64,000 bases of DNA, from the NCBI GenBank assembly GCA_014706295.1, contig JACSVZ010000011.1, positions 3,102,663 through 3,166,662 on the forward strand, written 5' to 3'. The translations under genes were made by a program, and so were the position numbers. Below are positions 36,402-46,181 of this stretch, piece by piece. The notes under the pieces are model-generated. The model had not been told where the DNA came from, made no database searches, and saw only the letters and a program-made list of their open reading frames with translations. Source of the DNA: Lycocorax pyrrhopterus obiensis. Taxonomy: Eukaryota > Chordata > Aves > Passeriformes > Paradisaeidae. Each line of letters opens with the position of its first letter. The stretch's first letter is position 1.

Positions 36402-36765
36402 TGTCGCTGTTTTCCCCACGGACGAGTAGAGAAATGACACAAAGTCCAAGCTCAGGGACAAATGGAAGTGCTTTAATGAATTCTCAGAAGACTTTTATAT
36501 GCTAATTCACAAAAGTGTGTTAAATGGCATAAGGTAATTGGTTTTTGCCATCCACCCCCTAAGGGATTGGTCAAGTTCTAAGACACCCATCTCTGAATGT
36601 TTTTCTAGTTAGAACCAGAACAATCCTGCAAAACAACCTGCAGCTGCAAGAAGTTTACAAAACTGTAACATTGTTTTGAGTTACTCGCATGGGAAAGACA
36701 GAGCTCTGACAAAATGCTGCAGGGAGCTGAAGAAATTCTCTGCTGCAGCTTTTTCAGCATCCATA
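36402..36765 (-). mobile_element. Solo LTR, family 1, copy A (364 bp), nested in a family-2 LTR
   Basis: The ends read, in element orientation, TATGGATGC...CAGCGACA. It is flanked by perfect 6-bp target-site duplications GTGCAC at 36396-36401 and 36766-36771. Minus-strand signals: TATA box at 36493-36499 and poly(A) signal ATTAAA at 36472-36477. It is clearly homologous along its length to the copies at 45.6 and 61.4 kb. No gag, pol or env is present, so this is a solo LTR left by LTR-LTR recombination. Confidence 0.95.
36493..36499 (-). promoter_or_regulatory. LTR family 1 copy A, TATA box
   Basis: TATAAAA on the minus strand, 22 bp between its start and that of the ATTAAA signal. Likely the core of a retroviral U3 promoter; current activity unknown. 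Confidence 0.6.
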
Positions 36766-37144
36766 GTGCACTATGTGCTGGAAGAGAGACAGGCCCTGAG
36801 GGCCAGAGAGAGCCTCTTTCCTGGACCCAGAGGTGACCCTGGGAGTGCATCCAGGTCACCGGGGATGGGCTGAGAGAGGATTGTGGGTTTGTGGACAGTG
36901 CTGGGCCTATGAGATGTGATAATTGCAGTTTGTGACCTTATGGGGCATTGTTTACCTGTTACCATAATAGGCAATGTCTGTGCACTACCCCAGGTGATTG
37001 GGGGACACTGAGGTGAACATCTTTCCTGTTTCTATGATGTGATATCCTGTTAGGTGCTGGTATTTAGAGAATTCTGAGTGCACAATAAAGGCTTTGCACT
37101 TTTCCATCTTGTGTGCGGAGCCGTGTCCCTGCGTGAATACTGCA

Positions 37145-38299
37145 CAAATTAAGAAAGTGGACTGACATAAGATAGCGCAGGGAGATGAAAAGGGCACTGG
37201 GATGTAGGGAATGGCTCAGGACTGGGACTGGGAACTCTCCAGCACTTGAGAAGCTCACGGGGCAGTGCCTTGCCTTAAGTGACCCCAGGTCACATGAGGG
37301 TGGCACAGTGTTGGCACACGCTGCAAGTGCTGCAGTACCAGGAACACCGTAAAGACACTATTTTCACCTCCCTGAGCTCAACAATCTAAACTTTGTTCAA
37401 AGTTATGGTTTTTTTTCATTTTACAGCATGATCATCTCAAAGACCAGAAGCACTGATACCCCAGAGATGTGTGATGCTGCTCGGTGTGGTTCATTCTACA
37501 CACTCAGATGAAAAAACACTACATGGGTTAATGGTATTAATTCAGTTTATGGCTTCCAGAATGCTGCTGTTTTATTGTCTGTTTATGTCTTCAGAGAAAA
37601 TACATAAGTAGTACAGTTAAAAAAAGTTAATCTCAATACAGTCTTCTCCAAATGCATTCCTTTGGTGCCTGTGATTTACTCTGCAATCTGCTTCTCCTTG
37701 AGGGCACTGCTGCTTCTTTTGTTTAGTTTTGTTGTGTATTACACCATTATTTTACAGAACATAAAATATCACCAAGAAAAAAATAGGCCAGTGCAAATAC
37801 AATCTTTGAAATGTGTCTTGTTATTCATAATAGGGCACCTTGTGAATTTTCACCTGGGCTACACATCTATTTCGCTTCAGCAGATGTTGCTGATACTCCT
37901 AGGGGTATTTTAACTTTCATTGCTTTATTTTCTCACTGAGTAACCAGATGCCAGACCACAGAAACCCCAAATCCTGGTGAAATGTATGTCTACTCCAGTG
38001 ATCAGAATACAAATTAGGTGTCTAATCTACCCCAGCAGGACATAATTACAGATCGAAGACTGCAGGCAAAGCCCTAACTGGTGCTTGCTTTGCATTTCTT
38101 CCAAATATATAACACATTTAGAAAGAATGATTCCGAAGTCTACACTCTGCTTGGCTCTGGCACTGAACTGCTGAGTGACTTTCTCTTTATTTTCACTGCT
38201 GGCCAATGGGTTTAATGGAGAGCTACAACAAGTCCAGACAAACACAACTGGTGTGATCAGAAGCACACAAGAGGTTCACTATGAGGGGAAATTAAATAG
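37145..38299. other. Unique non-coding DNA
   Basis: Nothing recognised. Confidence 0.5.
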
Positions 38300-38640
38300 G
38301 TTGCACAACTTCTCCTTCCTAAAAGGCTGGGAAAGGAATATAATGGAGATCTGAAAGTTGCTAGGGGTGCAAAGAGCAAACGGATATGTGTTCTTCCACA
38401 AAACACAGGAACCTGGGTTTCTTCAGGGGAACCGTCAGGCAGCAGGTTTAAACCAAAGAACTCAAGCAGCCAACGCTTTTGCTACACGAAGGTGTGAAGA
38501 TAAAAGGTTGTACATCTTCAAAGAGGGATTACAGAAGTTCAGGGGACAGAGATTTAGTATTAACTATCAAACACTGATATCTGTGTGCAAGATCTTGTAC
38601 AAGACACCCACACTTCCTAGAAGCTGGGAAAAAACGACCC
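38300..38640 (+). mobile_element. Possible old, diverged CR1 remnant, sense
   Basis: The order 'ggaacctgggtttcttcagg', 'aggcagcaggtttaaaccaa', then 'aggttgtacatcttcaaaga' resembles the ORF2 C-terminal/3' region of ancient CR1/L3-type LINEs, where a 'ggcagcaggtttaaa' block is conserved. It is much more diverged than the other copies and both ends are uncertain. A 210-codon open frame from 38358 runs through this remnant, a spacer and the next antisense CR1, so it is not a gene. Confidence 0.4.
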
Positions 38641-38754
38641 TAGCTGTGATGTGTTCTTCCCCTAAAATTCCAGTAGTCTCTTCTCTTGGAATGAGATGTC
38701 AGAATAAGCTAAATTTGTATTTGTGTGGCCATTACATCATCAGCAAAACATTTC

Positions 38755-38928
38755 TCACAGAATCACAGAATGGTTTGGGTTTGAAGGGACCTTCAAGCCC
38801 ATCCAGTGCCACCCCTGCCATGGGCAGGGACACCTTCCACTGTCCCAGGCTGCTCCAAGCCCCAATGTCCAGCCTGGCCTTGGACACTGCCATGGGTGGG
38901 ACATTCAAAACTTCTGTGGGCAACCTGA
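38755..38928 (-). mobile_element. CR1 LINE fragment, 3' end, antisense
   Basis: A clear terminus 'tcacagaatcacagaatggt' is followed by 'gggaccttcaagcccatcca', 'ccccaatgtccagcctgg' and 'cttctgtgggcaacctg'. After 'gacactgcca' it switches to the 'gggacattcaaaacttctgt' variant, so its subfamily differs from the 19.3 kb copy in its 5' half. Confidence 0.93.
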
Positions 38929-41900
38929 TCACATCAGCTCAGGAAATTTTGCATTTTCATGAAGCAGGGGAACTTCTGGTGGTAGTTTAAAAAAACCACA
39001 GAAATGTAAGAGAAGGAAAGACTGGGATTAAAAAAAAAAGTATTTTTTAATATCTGGACTGTTTTATTTCTTTTTTTTTTGTGCAAAATTAGCAAGTATA
39101 ATGCTTGACCAAGTTCACCTTTGGCCCTGATAATCACTGATGATCTTAATTTTTTAAAGGAAAAGGTACTTTGTACCTGGGGATGTCAACAGAAGGCAGA
39201 AGATAGGCTTACATAACGCAGGGATTTTGCCCCAGAGTCTGCAGCCACAGATTTCCTCCCTGGGAATGCCCGAACACTGTGTGAAATCACTACATCACAG
39301 CCAATTCCTGCAGTCACGAGAGCAGCAATGTGCTTGACTGTTTAAGTTTCAAACTTAAGTCACACAAGATTAGAAATAAAAAGGGAAAATTACATAAAAC
39401 AGAGCAATTACTCACTTGTGTCAGACTTGGGCAAGGATAATATTTTATGCAATATCAAGGAATTAAAATGATTTTATTTTTTTCCAGTTGCTTTAGCATT
39501 TGCTGATTTTTTTGAGATTTTACGTATGTGATTTAACATGTAATTTTACTTAAAAGAATAAAATAGTGCCTGGAAAAATCTCATCCATTGTGAGCAATGG
39601 CAGCTATAAACTAAGGTTTGTACCTTTTTTTGTAACCTGGTTTTTAAAATATTTCTTGTTCATACTTAATTAAATGAACTGCTCAAACATCTGTATTACA
39701 GTGTCAGACTTATTTCAACTTCTCCTGAAGAGGTGAAGGTTTACAATAATTTTCAATCAGTTAAGGAAAGAAAAGTACCTTTTAGCTGGTGGTGATATTG
39801 AACTGGAATTTGAGCATTTTGTTTATATGTAAAATTATCCAATCTAAAAGAAAAGATAAAGTATAGATAATGTGTTCTATCAAGTTGTGTGTTGGGGAAT
39901 AATAGTTAAAAACCAAAATACCAGCCAAGACAAAGACCATAGAGAGCCCCTGATCTATAAATACCACTCTTAAATTATAAAATACTAAACATAGTTTTTC
40001 CAGGCTAATATTTCATTAAATAGAAACAGTGATTCCCATGGTGTTAGCAACTTAAAAGCAGAATCACAGGGAATAAAGGAACACACAAGGGGGTAGGGAA
40101 ATCCAACCAAACTTTAAGTTTACTTGCCCAGAAATTTAGTACTATCTGAATGATAGTACTCTCAGTAATACCCTGAATATATCTATGTCTTCAGCGTGTC
40201 CCAATGTCCAAAATCAGCGTTATACAGTAAAGGGGCTGGCAGTTACGGGGATTTCAACAGTATTATGGAGAAAATTCTAGTATGGAAAATAGATTATCAC
40301 CAAAACTTCCACCAAAAAAATTAAGCAGACCTTTGGGAGATCTTTTGCCTTTAGACAAAATCATCTTTCATTCATTTTGTGAATAAAAGCAAGAAAACCT
40401 CTTCAAATCCACCGAACTATGTTCATTAGCAAGATACTACTAAGGTCATTGTATCAGTAGGAAGCATGGGTTGCTTCTAATATGTTACACATTTAAGGAA
40501 TTTTATTTTTAATTCCAGTAGAACTCCAAAAAAGTTTGAACTGATGTGTTTTTCATACCCAGCTCAGGTTTTAGTTACTACATTTAACCCCAAAACACCT
40601 GAAAGAGTTTCATATTTGACTTTTAGTGCTAGAACCAAAGCACATGAAAGCGCCCCTGTGCGCCCAACAGGGCGGTGGGGGGAAAGAACTCTTCAGCTTT
40701 AAAGAAGAGCTTCAAGCATTCTCTTTAGCAGTCTGAAAGGAAAGCTGGAGCTTTCCACAAAAAGATTAAAGAGCAGGAAAGACATTGGAGGAAGATCTTC
40801 CCTCCGCTTGGACGTGACAGATGATATACCGTGCGCCAGTAAAATAAATAATTTCTAGCAGGGGGAAGACACTTAACAGCTGAGCAACAGAGATGTAACT
40901 TATCCTGTCAGATCATGGGAGTGAGACAAGGAATTAAGAGTCCTGAAATAGTAACAGGGAACAGACAGAAGTAGTTAAGGATTCTACCATGTGACGCCAG
41001 TGTCAGACCCTTTGAAGATAAATGTGGCATCTCAGATGAAAGTATTATTGTTATGAATTTAATTGCCTAATAAAGGCTACAGAGATGGCAATTTATAAAT
41101 TATTTAGCTGTTCTGCATTTTAACAGCTTTGGTTTTCTTAAGATATCTTCATCTTCTTAATCGATGCTGAAGTCATGAGTTACAGGTCCCCACCCAAACC
41201 TAGAGGCAGCTCCACGGGAAGAGACTCCAGGCTGTCACTGAGTTCAGGAGGACAAAGACGTGCCTCACACGTGTTTAGACCTGCATTTATTGGAACTCAG
41301 CACCTGACTGGCCTTAACGAGGCCAAACGAGTGCCTTGGACACCTTTGGATGCAGGTCTGTTGGTATTTTGTTGGCACACATCAGCCTCCGACACCCTCT
41401 GCAATGACCTGAAATGTGTAATGTTAGTTGGGATGTGCTGGCCCTTAGCACAAACATCCCCATTATTAAATATTTCAGATAAGACTTGGATTTTTATGCA
41501 TTTATTCCAATTATTTTTAATCAGACAATACACAGGGAAACTTTTATTCAGTCTAGTTTGATATGTCAGCAGATTTTTTTTAATGTCTTTTAAACTTTCC
41601 TTCAACTTCCCTTTTACCCTCAAGGCTACTTTTTCTGAGTTTGAGCTCGTTACATTTCTCTTCTGAACAAAAATTACAATTCCTACTTTTCCTACTCTTA
41701 CCATCACAAATACAATTACTTCTAGTAAAATATCTTCTTATCCTTGATATCTGATATATCCTCAAAACAACTATAATATTCATTTAGAACATTTCTGGCC
41801 ATCAGAATTAGATATATAAAATATATTTTATTTATTGGCTTTCTTATTAACATGATCTCTTTCTTTAGCTGTAGATACGATATATATAATATTTTCTCAA

Positions 41901-43239
41901 TGCAGAACACTGAAAAAATGCACAAAACCCCTTTTAGCTGTACTTTGTAAAGTCATATCCAGGAATACAAATGGGTCTGAGCATAGAACAGCAGTTTGGG
42001 GTGTAGATTTTGACATCCAGTGAATCCAAGTCTCAGAGCATGCAGGAATTAGTCCCAGACACTTGTCCAAAAGACAGATGGGAAATTAATCACCAGCAAT
42101 TAAATCTATAAATGATAGTATAGTGAAGAGAACAATCAATAATCCACATCCTTTTGTGGTTATTCAGGTCCTGACCCAGACAGTTTTGCTGTAGGTTCAG
42201 GAAAAATTTGCTTACTCTGTGCTGATTGTTGCTGACACCAATTTCCCCGTTTTAATTGTTGGATTATTCCTTCTTCTTGCACCAAATGCTTTCAGCTCTG
42301 AGAGCTGAGAGGAGGCAGCCTTGGCCCAGGCAGGCACAGGACCGTGGCCAAAGCAGGCAGCACAGCCAGACCTGCCCCACGCTCCCATTGCTCCCACTGT
42401 TCCATTTGCCACTAAAACGCTCCCCAAATGTTTCTCTTTGTGCAGCCTGGCAGCACCACATGTGTTTTAGGACAATACTAATGACAAACAAGTGCAAAAA
42501 TCCCCCAAAGCTACAATTAACACCAACTGTGATGTTTGATTTCGTTATAGCTGTAGAACCAAAATGAGGTGTCTGTGCTTCGTTATCGCTCGAGTGAGGG
42601 GCGAGGGAAAGTGATTGGGCAACACCTCAGGCTTGACGTGGTTCTAACTCCTAATTAAGCAGAGCAATTGCAGCTTGAAATGTAAGCAGACTGCTCTCAG
42701 GAACGTTCCATTCCTCCACAATGAGCACTCACACACTTGGATGCCTTTCTCAATGAAACGAAAAAGGAACACGTTTGAAGCAAAGAACCCACCCACATGG
42801 AACGGCTTTGACCCTACCAGCAATACCAAATGGATTTACTTTCCCAAATAGTCACCTCTTGAGGATTTAGTTTTCTTTCAGGCATCTTCACTTAGAGATC
42901 CCACAGAAGTGAAAAAGTCCCACTGTATTCTTGGCCAGAAAATGATCTGTTAGATGGCTTGACAGTGCTATAAGGTGTATTTGAAAACCTTCTGGCATCA
43001 GCAATTCCCTCCTGGAATTGGAGGTGAAATACTTCACGTCAAGAATAGTGTCACTTAGCAATTGTTCACATGAGACTTGTATTATAACCTCTTTATGTTG
43101 TAAGGGGAAACTGGATATTCTATTAACAGCCAGGAGAGGAGCTGATGAAACGCCTTCTTAGGTTTCCAGAAGGAAACCAGAATCACCTTTTATCGGTTTC
43201 GTGCCGATATAATTTTTTTTTGTTTTGAGAGTCTGTTTT
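38929..43239. other. Unique AT-rich non-coding DNA
   Basis: About 4.3 kb without a recognisable element. A moderately GC-richer patch at 42.29-42.42 kb is of unknown origin. The imperfect stem at 43191-43213 lies just before the LTR-like sequence. Confidence 0.45.
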
Positions 43240-43398
43240 ACTCAGAGTTTGAATTAGGAAGCAGGAGACGATGGTATTTCTTCGCTCTCAGATTGTTTTT
43301 ATTTTCTTATTAGTAACACAGCTGCATGGGACGTGCTTCTTAGTTAGCAAGGTGAAAAAAATGGCTAAAAATGGCTACTGAGTGCTACTTCCAAGGTC

Positions 43399-43405
43399 TT
43401 TTATA
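43399..43405 (-). promoter_or_regulatory. LTR-like family 3, TATA box
   Basis: TATAAAA on the minus strand in the context 'agagtataaaagacc', about 100 bp upstream of AATAAA. The spacing suggests an R region between them. Confidence 0.5.
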
Positions 43406-43524
43406 CTCTAATCTACCCAATAATAGACTGCTAAGTAAGATGTTTTTACTTAAAATCCAATGAACATCTATACATGGTCCGCACTGCGGATTTCGTGAAC
43501 CGATACCAGAAAACACAGGTTGGT

Positions 43525-43584
43525 GAAGAAGAAAGAAAGAAGAAAGAAGAAAGAAGAAAGAAGAAAGAAGAAAGAAGAAAGAAG
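43525..43584. repeat. (AAGAAAG)n purine heptamer array
   Basis: An uninterrupted purine tract of 60 bases, mostly a 7-bp period, inside the putative U3 of the family-3 LTR. It probably grew after insertion or differs between copies; polypurine mirror symmetry could permit triplex DNA. Confidence 0.9.
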
Positions 43585-43712
43585 TACAAACCCACACCCA
43601 AAATCCTCCATCTTGTTACATATCCCTAAACCTAAGTTCAGTATCTCTACATATCTCACCCAGTGATATAACTTTTAATTACACAGCAACAATCTCAGCA
43701 GAATCACACAGT

Positions 43713-44273
43713 CTAGGAAGTTTTTCCCAAGGCCTAAGATCAAATGGAATGTACCTTTGAGGATCATTGCTTATCAGAGTAGAAAGAATGAAATTCTCAG
43801 AATTCAGGGTTCCAACAACCTGTGTCTGATTCACTCTGCTGCTTCAAGGATACATCCACACAGAAGATGGAACCCAAAATTTGCCATCGTTTCCCCCTCC
43901 TGTACAGTCTAATGCAGCCAGATCGGCAGGGAACTTGAGCCTCAGGCTGCTGTGGTACAAGGAGTCCCTCTAAATGCACTGCTTAGGTATTTCTCAAATC
44001 TACTTCTGATTTTTTTGTAATAAATTTGCATCTCAGCCCTTTAATTGAGGCCAGGGGTGGTTAATTTTGCAGTGCACAGCTGCCCTGCTGACTAGGAGCT
44101 GTTTTCAATCCGTGTCCATCCCACATGCAATGCACTGGTTTGTGACAAAGAACTGCTCTTTTTGTGAATGGCAACCACAGCTTCAATGGAAATTTTGGTT
44201 AAATGTGTGATTCTGTGCCTTTAAGGTGGACATGAAGATGGCAAAATAAAGACAGACTTATAAAATGAAATTG
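43713..44273. other. Unique non-coding DNA
   Basis: Nothing recognised. Confidence 0.5.
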
Positions 44274-44370
44274 ATGGAATCACAGAATATCCTGAGTTTG
44301 AAGGGACTCACAAGGATCATTGAAATCCAGCTCCTGGCCCTGCACAGGGCTGACCCAAGAATCACATTTA
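44274..44370 (-). mobile_element. CR1 LINE fragment, short antisense 3' end
   Basis: 'atggaatcacagaatatcct' followed by 'gaaatccagctcctggccct' and 'gcacagggctgacccaagaa', the 3' terminus of a separate CR1 subfamily. Only about 95 bp long. Confidence 0.85.
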
Positions 44371-45601
44371 TATTACCAGAAAATAACAGAATGGTGCAAA
44401 ATTGAGAAGAGAATTAACTTGTGCCTCAAAAGATCCCATGCCAATACACATTAATATTTCCTTTGGAGATTCTATAGCCAGAAGTGCATGTTTAGAGGTT
44501 CACACCTGTATTTTAAATACCTCTGTCATTGTGGAACTGTAGTTACATAAAAGCTGTATTTGGGTTAACCTGTAAAATACTTTTTTAAACTGAGTTAAAA
44601 CACAGGGAGATAGAGGCGTTTATATGAGAGATAAAACACCTTGTTTCCAAAATTATCGAGGGAATTTAGCAAATGAAGGTACAAAAAGAACAGCACTGTT
44701 ACAGAGTGGATACAAGTGTCATTATTAATTGGTTCAACTCTAGATAACACAATTATTTGTTTCCCTTAGTTTAGGAAACTGTACTGCAAAGATAAGTTTT
44801 CCTAAGCTGATCTGATGCATGGAGCAATTCCTTCGTAATAGAAATTTTTATATCCAGTAGAGGCATTTATGGAAGATGTTGAATGCAAAATTACCACAAG
44901 TCTTCATTACCAACTGTTAGAAAGCAGATAATGAATTTGGCATGCCCTTTAAAAATAAGAAATTTCAGGAAGTCAGGAGCATCTCTTTCTTCTTTTCAGG
45001 AAAATTTATTATGTTGCCTTATAGATTCCTTCCCTCAAACTATTTTTTCCTTTACTGCTTCCCTCTCGTGGCTCCCTAAGCAAACAATGATGGCTTTTTC
45101 AAAGCAATTTATTTCTTTTGTTTTCTAAAGCCTCTGCAATTTGAAAATGCATAAGAACAGTTCAGGGAGCAGCCAGGCCACCATAAATTCCCTACTGTTG
45201 CTTTTTTGTGAGTCCATCACCAGCACAGATCCTGTCATTGATCTGCATGTGCTGGAGCTCCACAGAAATTAATGGAGACTGCTACAGGAAAAAAGGAATC
45301 AAAGGCAGGAAACTGTCTCCTAATGAACAGCCCTGAAGTCTGTCACAGCTCCCATTAGCAAAACCAACTCTGCAGAGAGTTCTCCACACACAGCCCAGTG
45401 CCAGCCAGGATTAATGTGGGAATATGGGCATTTCAACACTCATCACTAACAAAAATCCTGTTTTTTTCCACAGTTCTCCTCCCAGAAGATGGAACATAGG
45501 TTTATTATTTTGCTCTCCTTTCCCAGACACACTCTAAGATTCCCTAGGCACAGGATGACTTCCTCAGTCTTGGTCTTGGCATCCCTGGCTGAGCTGAGGG
45601 A
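44371..45601. other. Unique non-coding DNA
   Basis: Nothing recognised. The 45.46-45.60 kb part before the LTR is more GC-rich but matches no known element by eye. Confidence 0.5.
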
Positions 45602-45607
45602 GTAACA

Positions 45608-45975
45608 TATGGATGCTGAAAAAGCTTCAGCAGAGAATTTCTTCAGCTCTCTGCAGCATTTTTGTGAGAGTTCTGTCTTTCCCATGCAAGTAACTCAAAA
45701 CAATGTTACAGTTTTGTAAACTTCTTGCAGCTGCAGGTTGTTTTGCAGGATTGTTATGGTTCTAACTAGAAAAACATTCAGAGATGGGTGTCTTAGAACT
45801 TGACCAATTCCCTTAAGGGGTGGATGGCAAAAAACCAATTACCTTATGTCATTTAACACACTTTTGCGAACTAACATATAAAAGCCTTTGGATAGATTAT
45901 TAAATCGCTTCCATTTATCCCCGAGCCTGCACTCTTGTGTTGTTTCTCTACCCGTCCACGGTGAGAACAGCGACA
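45608..45975 (+). mobile_element. Solo LTR, family 1, copy B (368 bp)
   Basis: Begins TATGGATGCTG and ends CAGCGACA. Flanked by perfect 6-bp target-site duplications GTAACA at 45602-45607 and 45976-45981. TATA box at 45877-45883; poly(A) signal ATTAAA at 45899-45904. About 70 bp follow the signal, a short R/U5. It is closely similar to copy C and, in reverse complement, to copy A. No retroviral genes flank it. Confidence 0.96.
45877..45883 (+). promoter_or_regulatory. LTR family 1 copy B, TATA box
   Basis: TATAAAA, about 270 bp from the LTR start, with ATTAAA beginning 22 bp later, as in the other two copies. Confidence 0.6.
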
Positions 45976-46100
45976 GTAACATTCTCAGAATACCCATCAT
46001 GTGGAAGGGTGTTATCAGTAACGAGAAGGATAATCTAGGAAACCTGTTCCTGAAGAGAACACAGTGGAAAACCAGCTCTAAACTGCACTTTCATACTTAC

Positions 46101-46181
46101 CTGGGATAGTGGGAGGTGTCCCTGTCCATGGCAGGGGCTGTAACAAGAGGAGGTCCTTTCGATTCAAACCCTTCTATGATT
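46101..46181 (+). mobile_element. CR1 LINE fragment, last ~80 bp, sense
   Basis: 'gatagtgggaggtgtccctg', 'tccatggcaggggctg' and 'aacccttctatgattgt' are the last part of the CR1 3'UTR and tail. It lies only about 120 bp after solo LTR copy B. Confidence 0.9.

Larger units (their letters stand above)
36389..37144 (+). mobile_element. Solo LTR, family 2, interrupted by a family-1 LTR
   Basis: The LTR starts TGTTGGGGTGCAC at 36389-36401, is interrupted at 36402-36771, and resumes 'tatgtgctggaagagagaca' to end 'gaatactgca' at 37144. Without the insert it is 386 bp, against 385 bp for the complete copy at 56672-57056, to which it is very similar by eye. It carries a poly(A) signal AATAAA at 37084-37089 and canonical TG...CA ends. 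No clear TATA box or target-site duplication is seen for this copy. No internal retroviral genes are attached. Confidence 0.88.
43240..43712 (-). mobile_element. LTR-like sequence, family 3, antisense
   Basis: Read on the minus strand it has the order of a retroviral LTR. A putative U3 (from about 43712) contains a purine/pyrimidine heptamer array. Then come a TATA box (minus strand, 43399-43405), about 95 bp, a poly(A) signal AATAAA (43298-43303), and a short possible U5. I cannot find a second copy in this window or a clear target-site duplication, so both ends are estimates. Confidence 0.55.

Noticed and set aside
38358..38990. A 210-codon open frame
   Set aside because: It joins a probable old CR1 remnant, unique spacer and an antisense CR1 3' end, with no protein domain.
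36389..45981. LTR copies A and B as the two ends of one provirus
   Set aside because: They lie in opposite orientation, each has its own different target-site duplication, and no gag, pol or env remnant lies between them.
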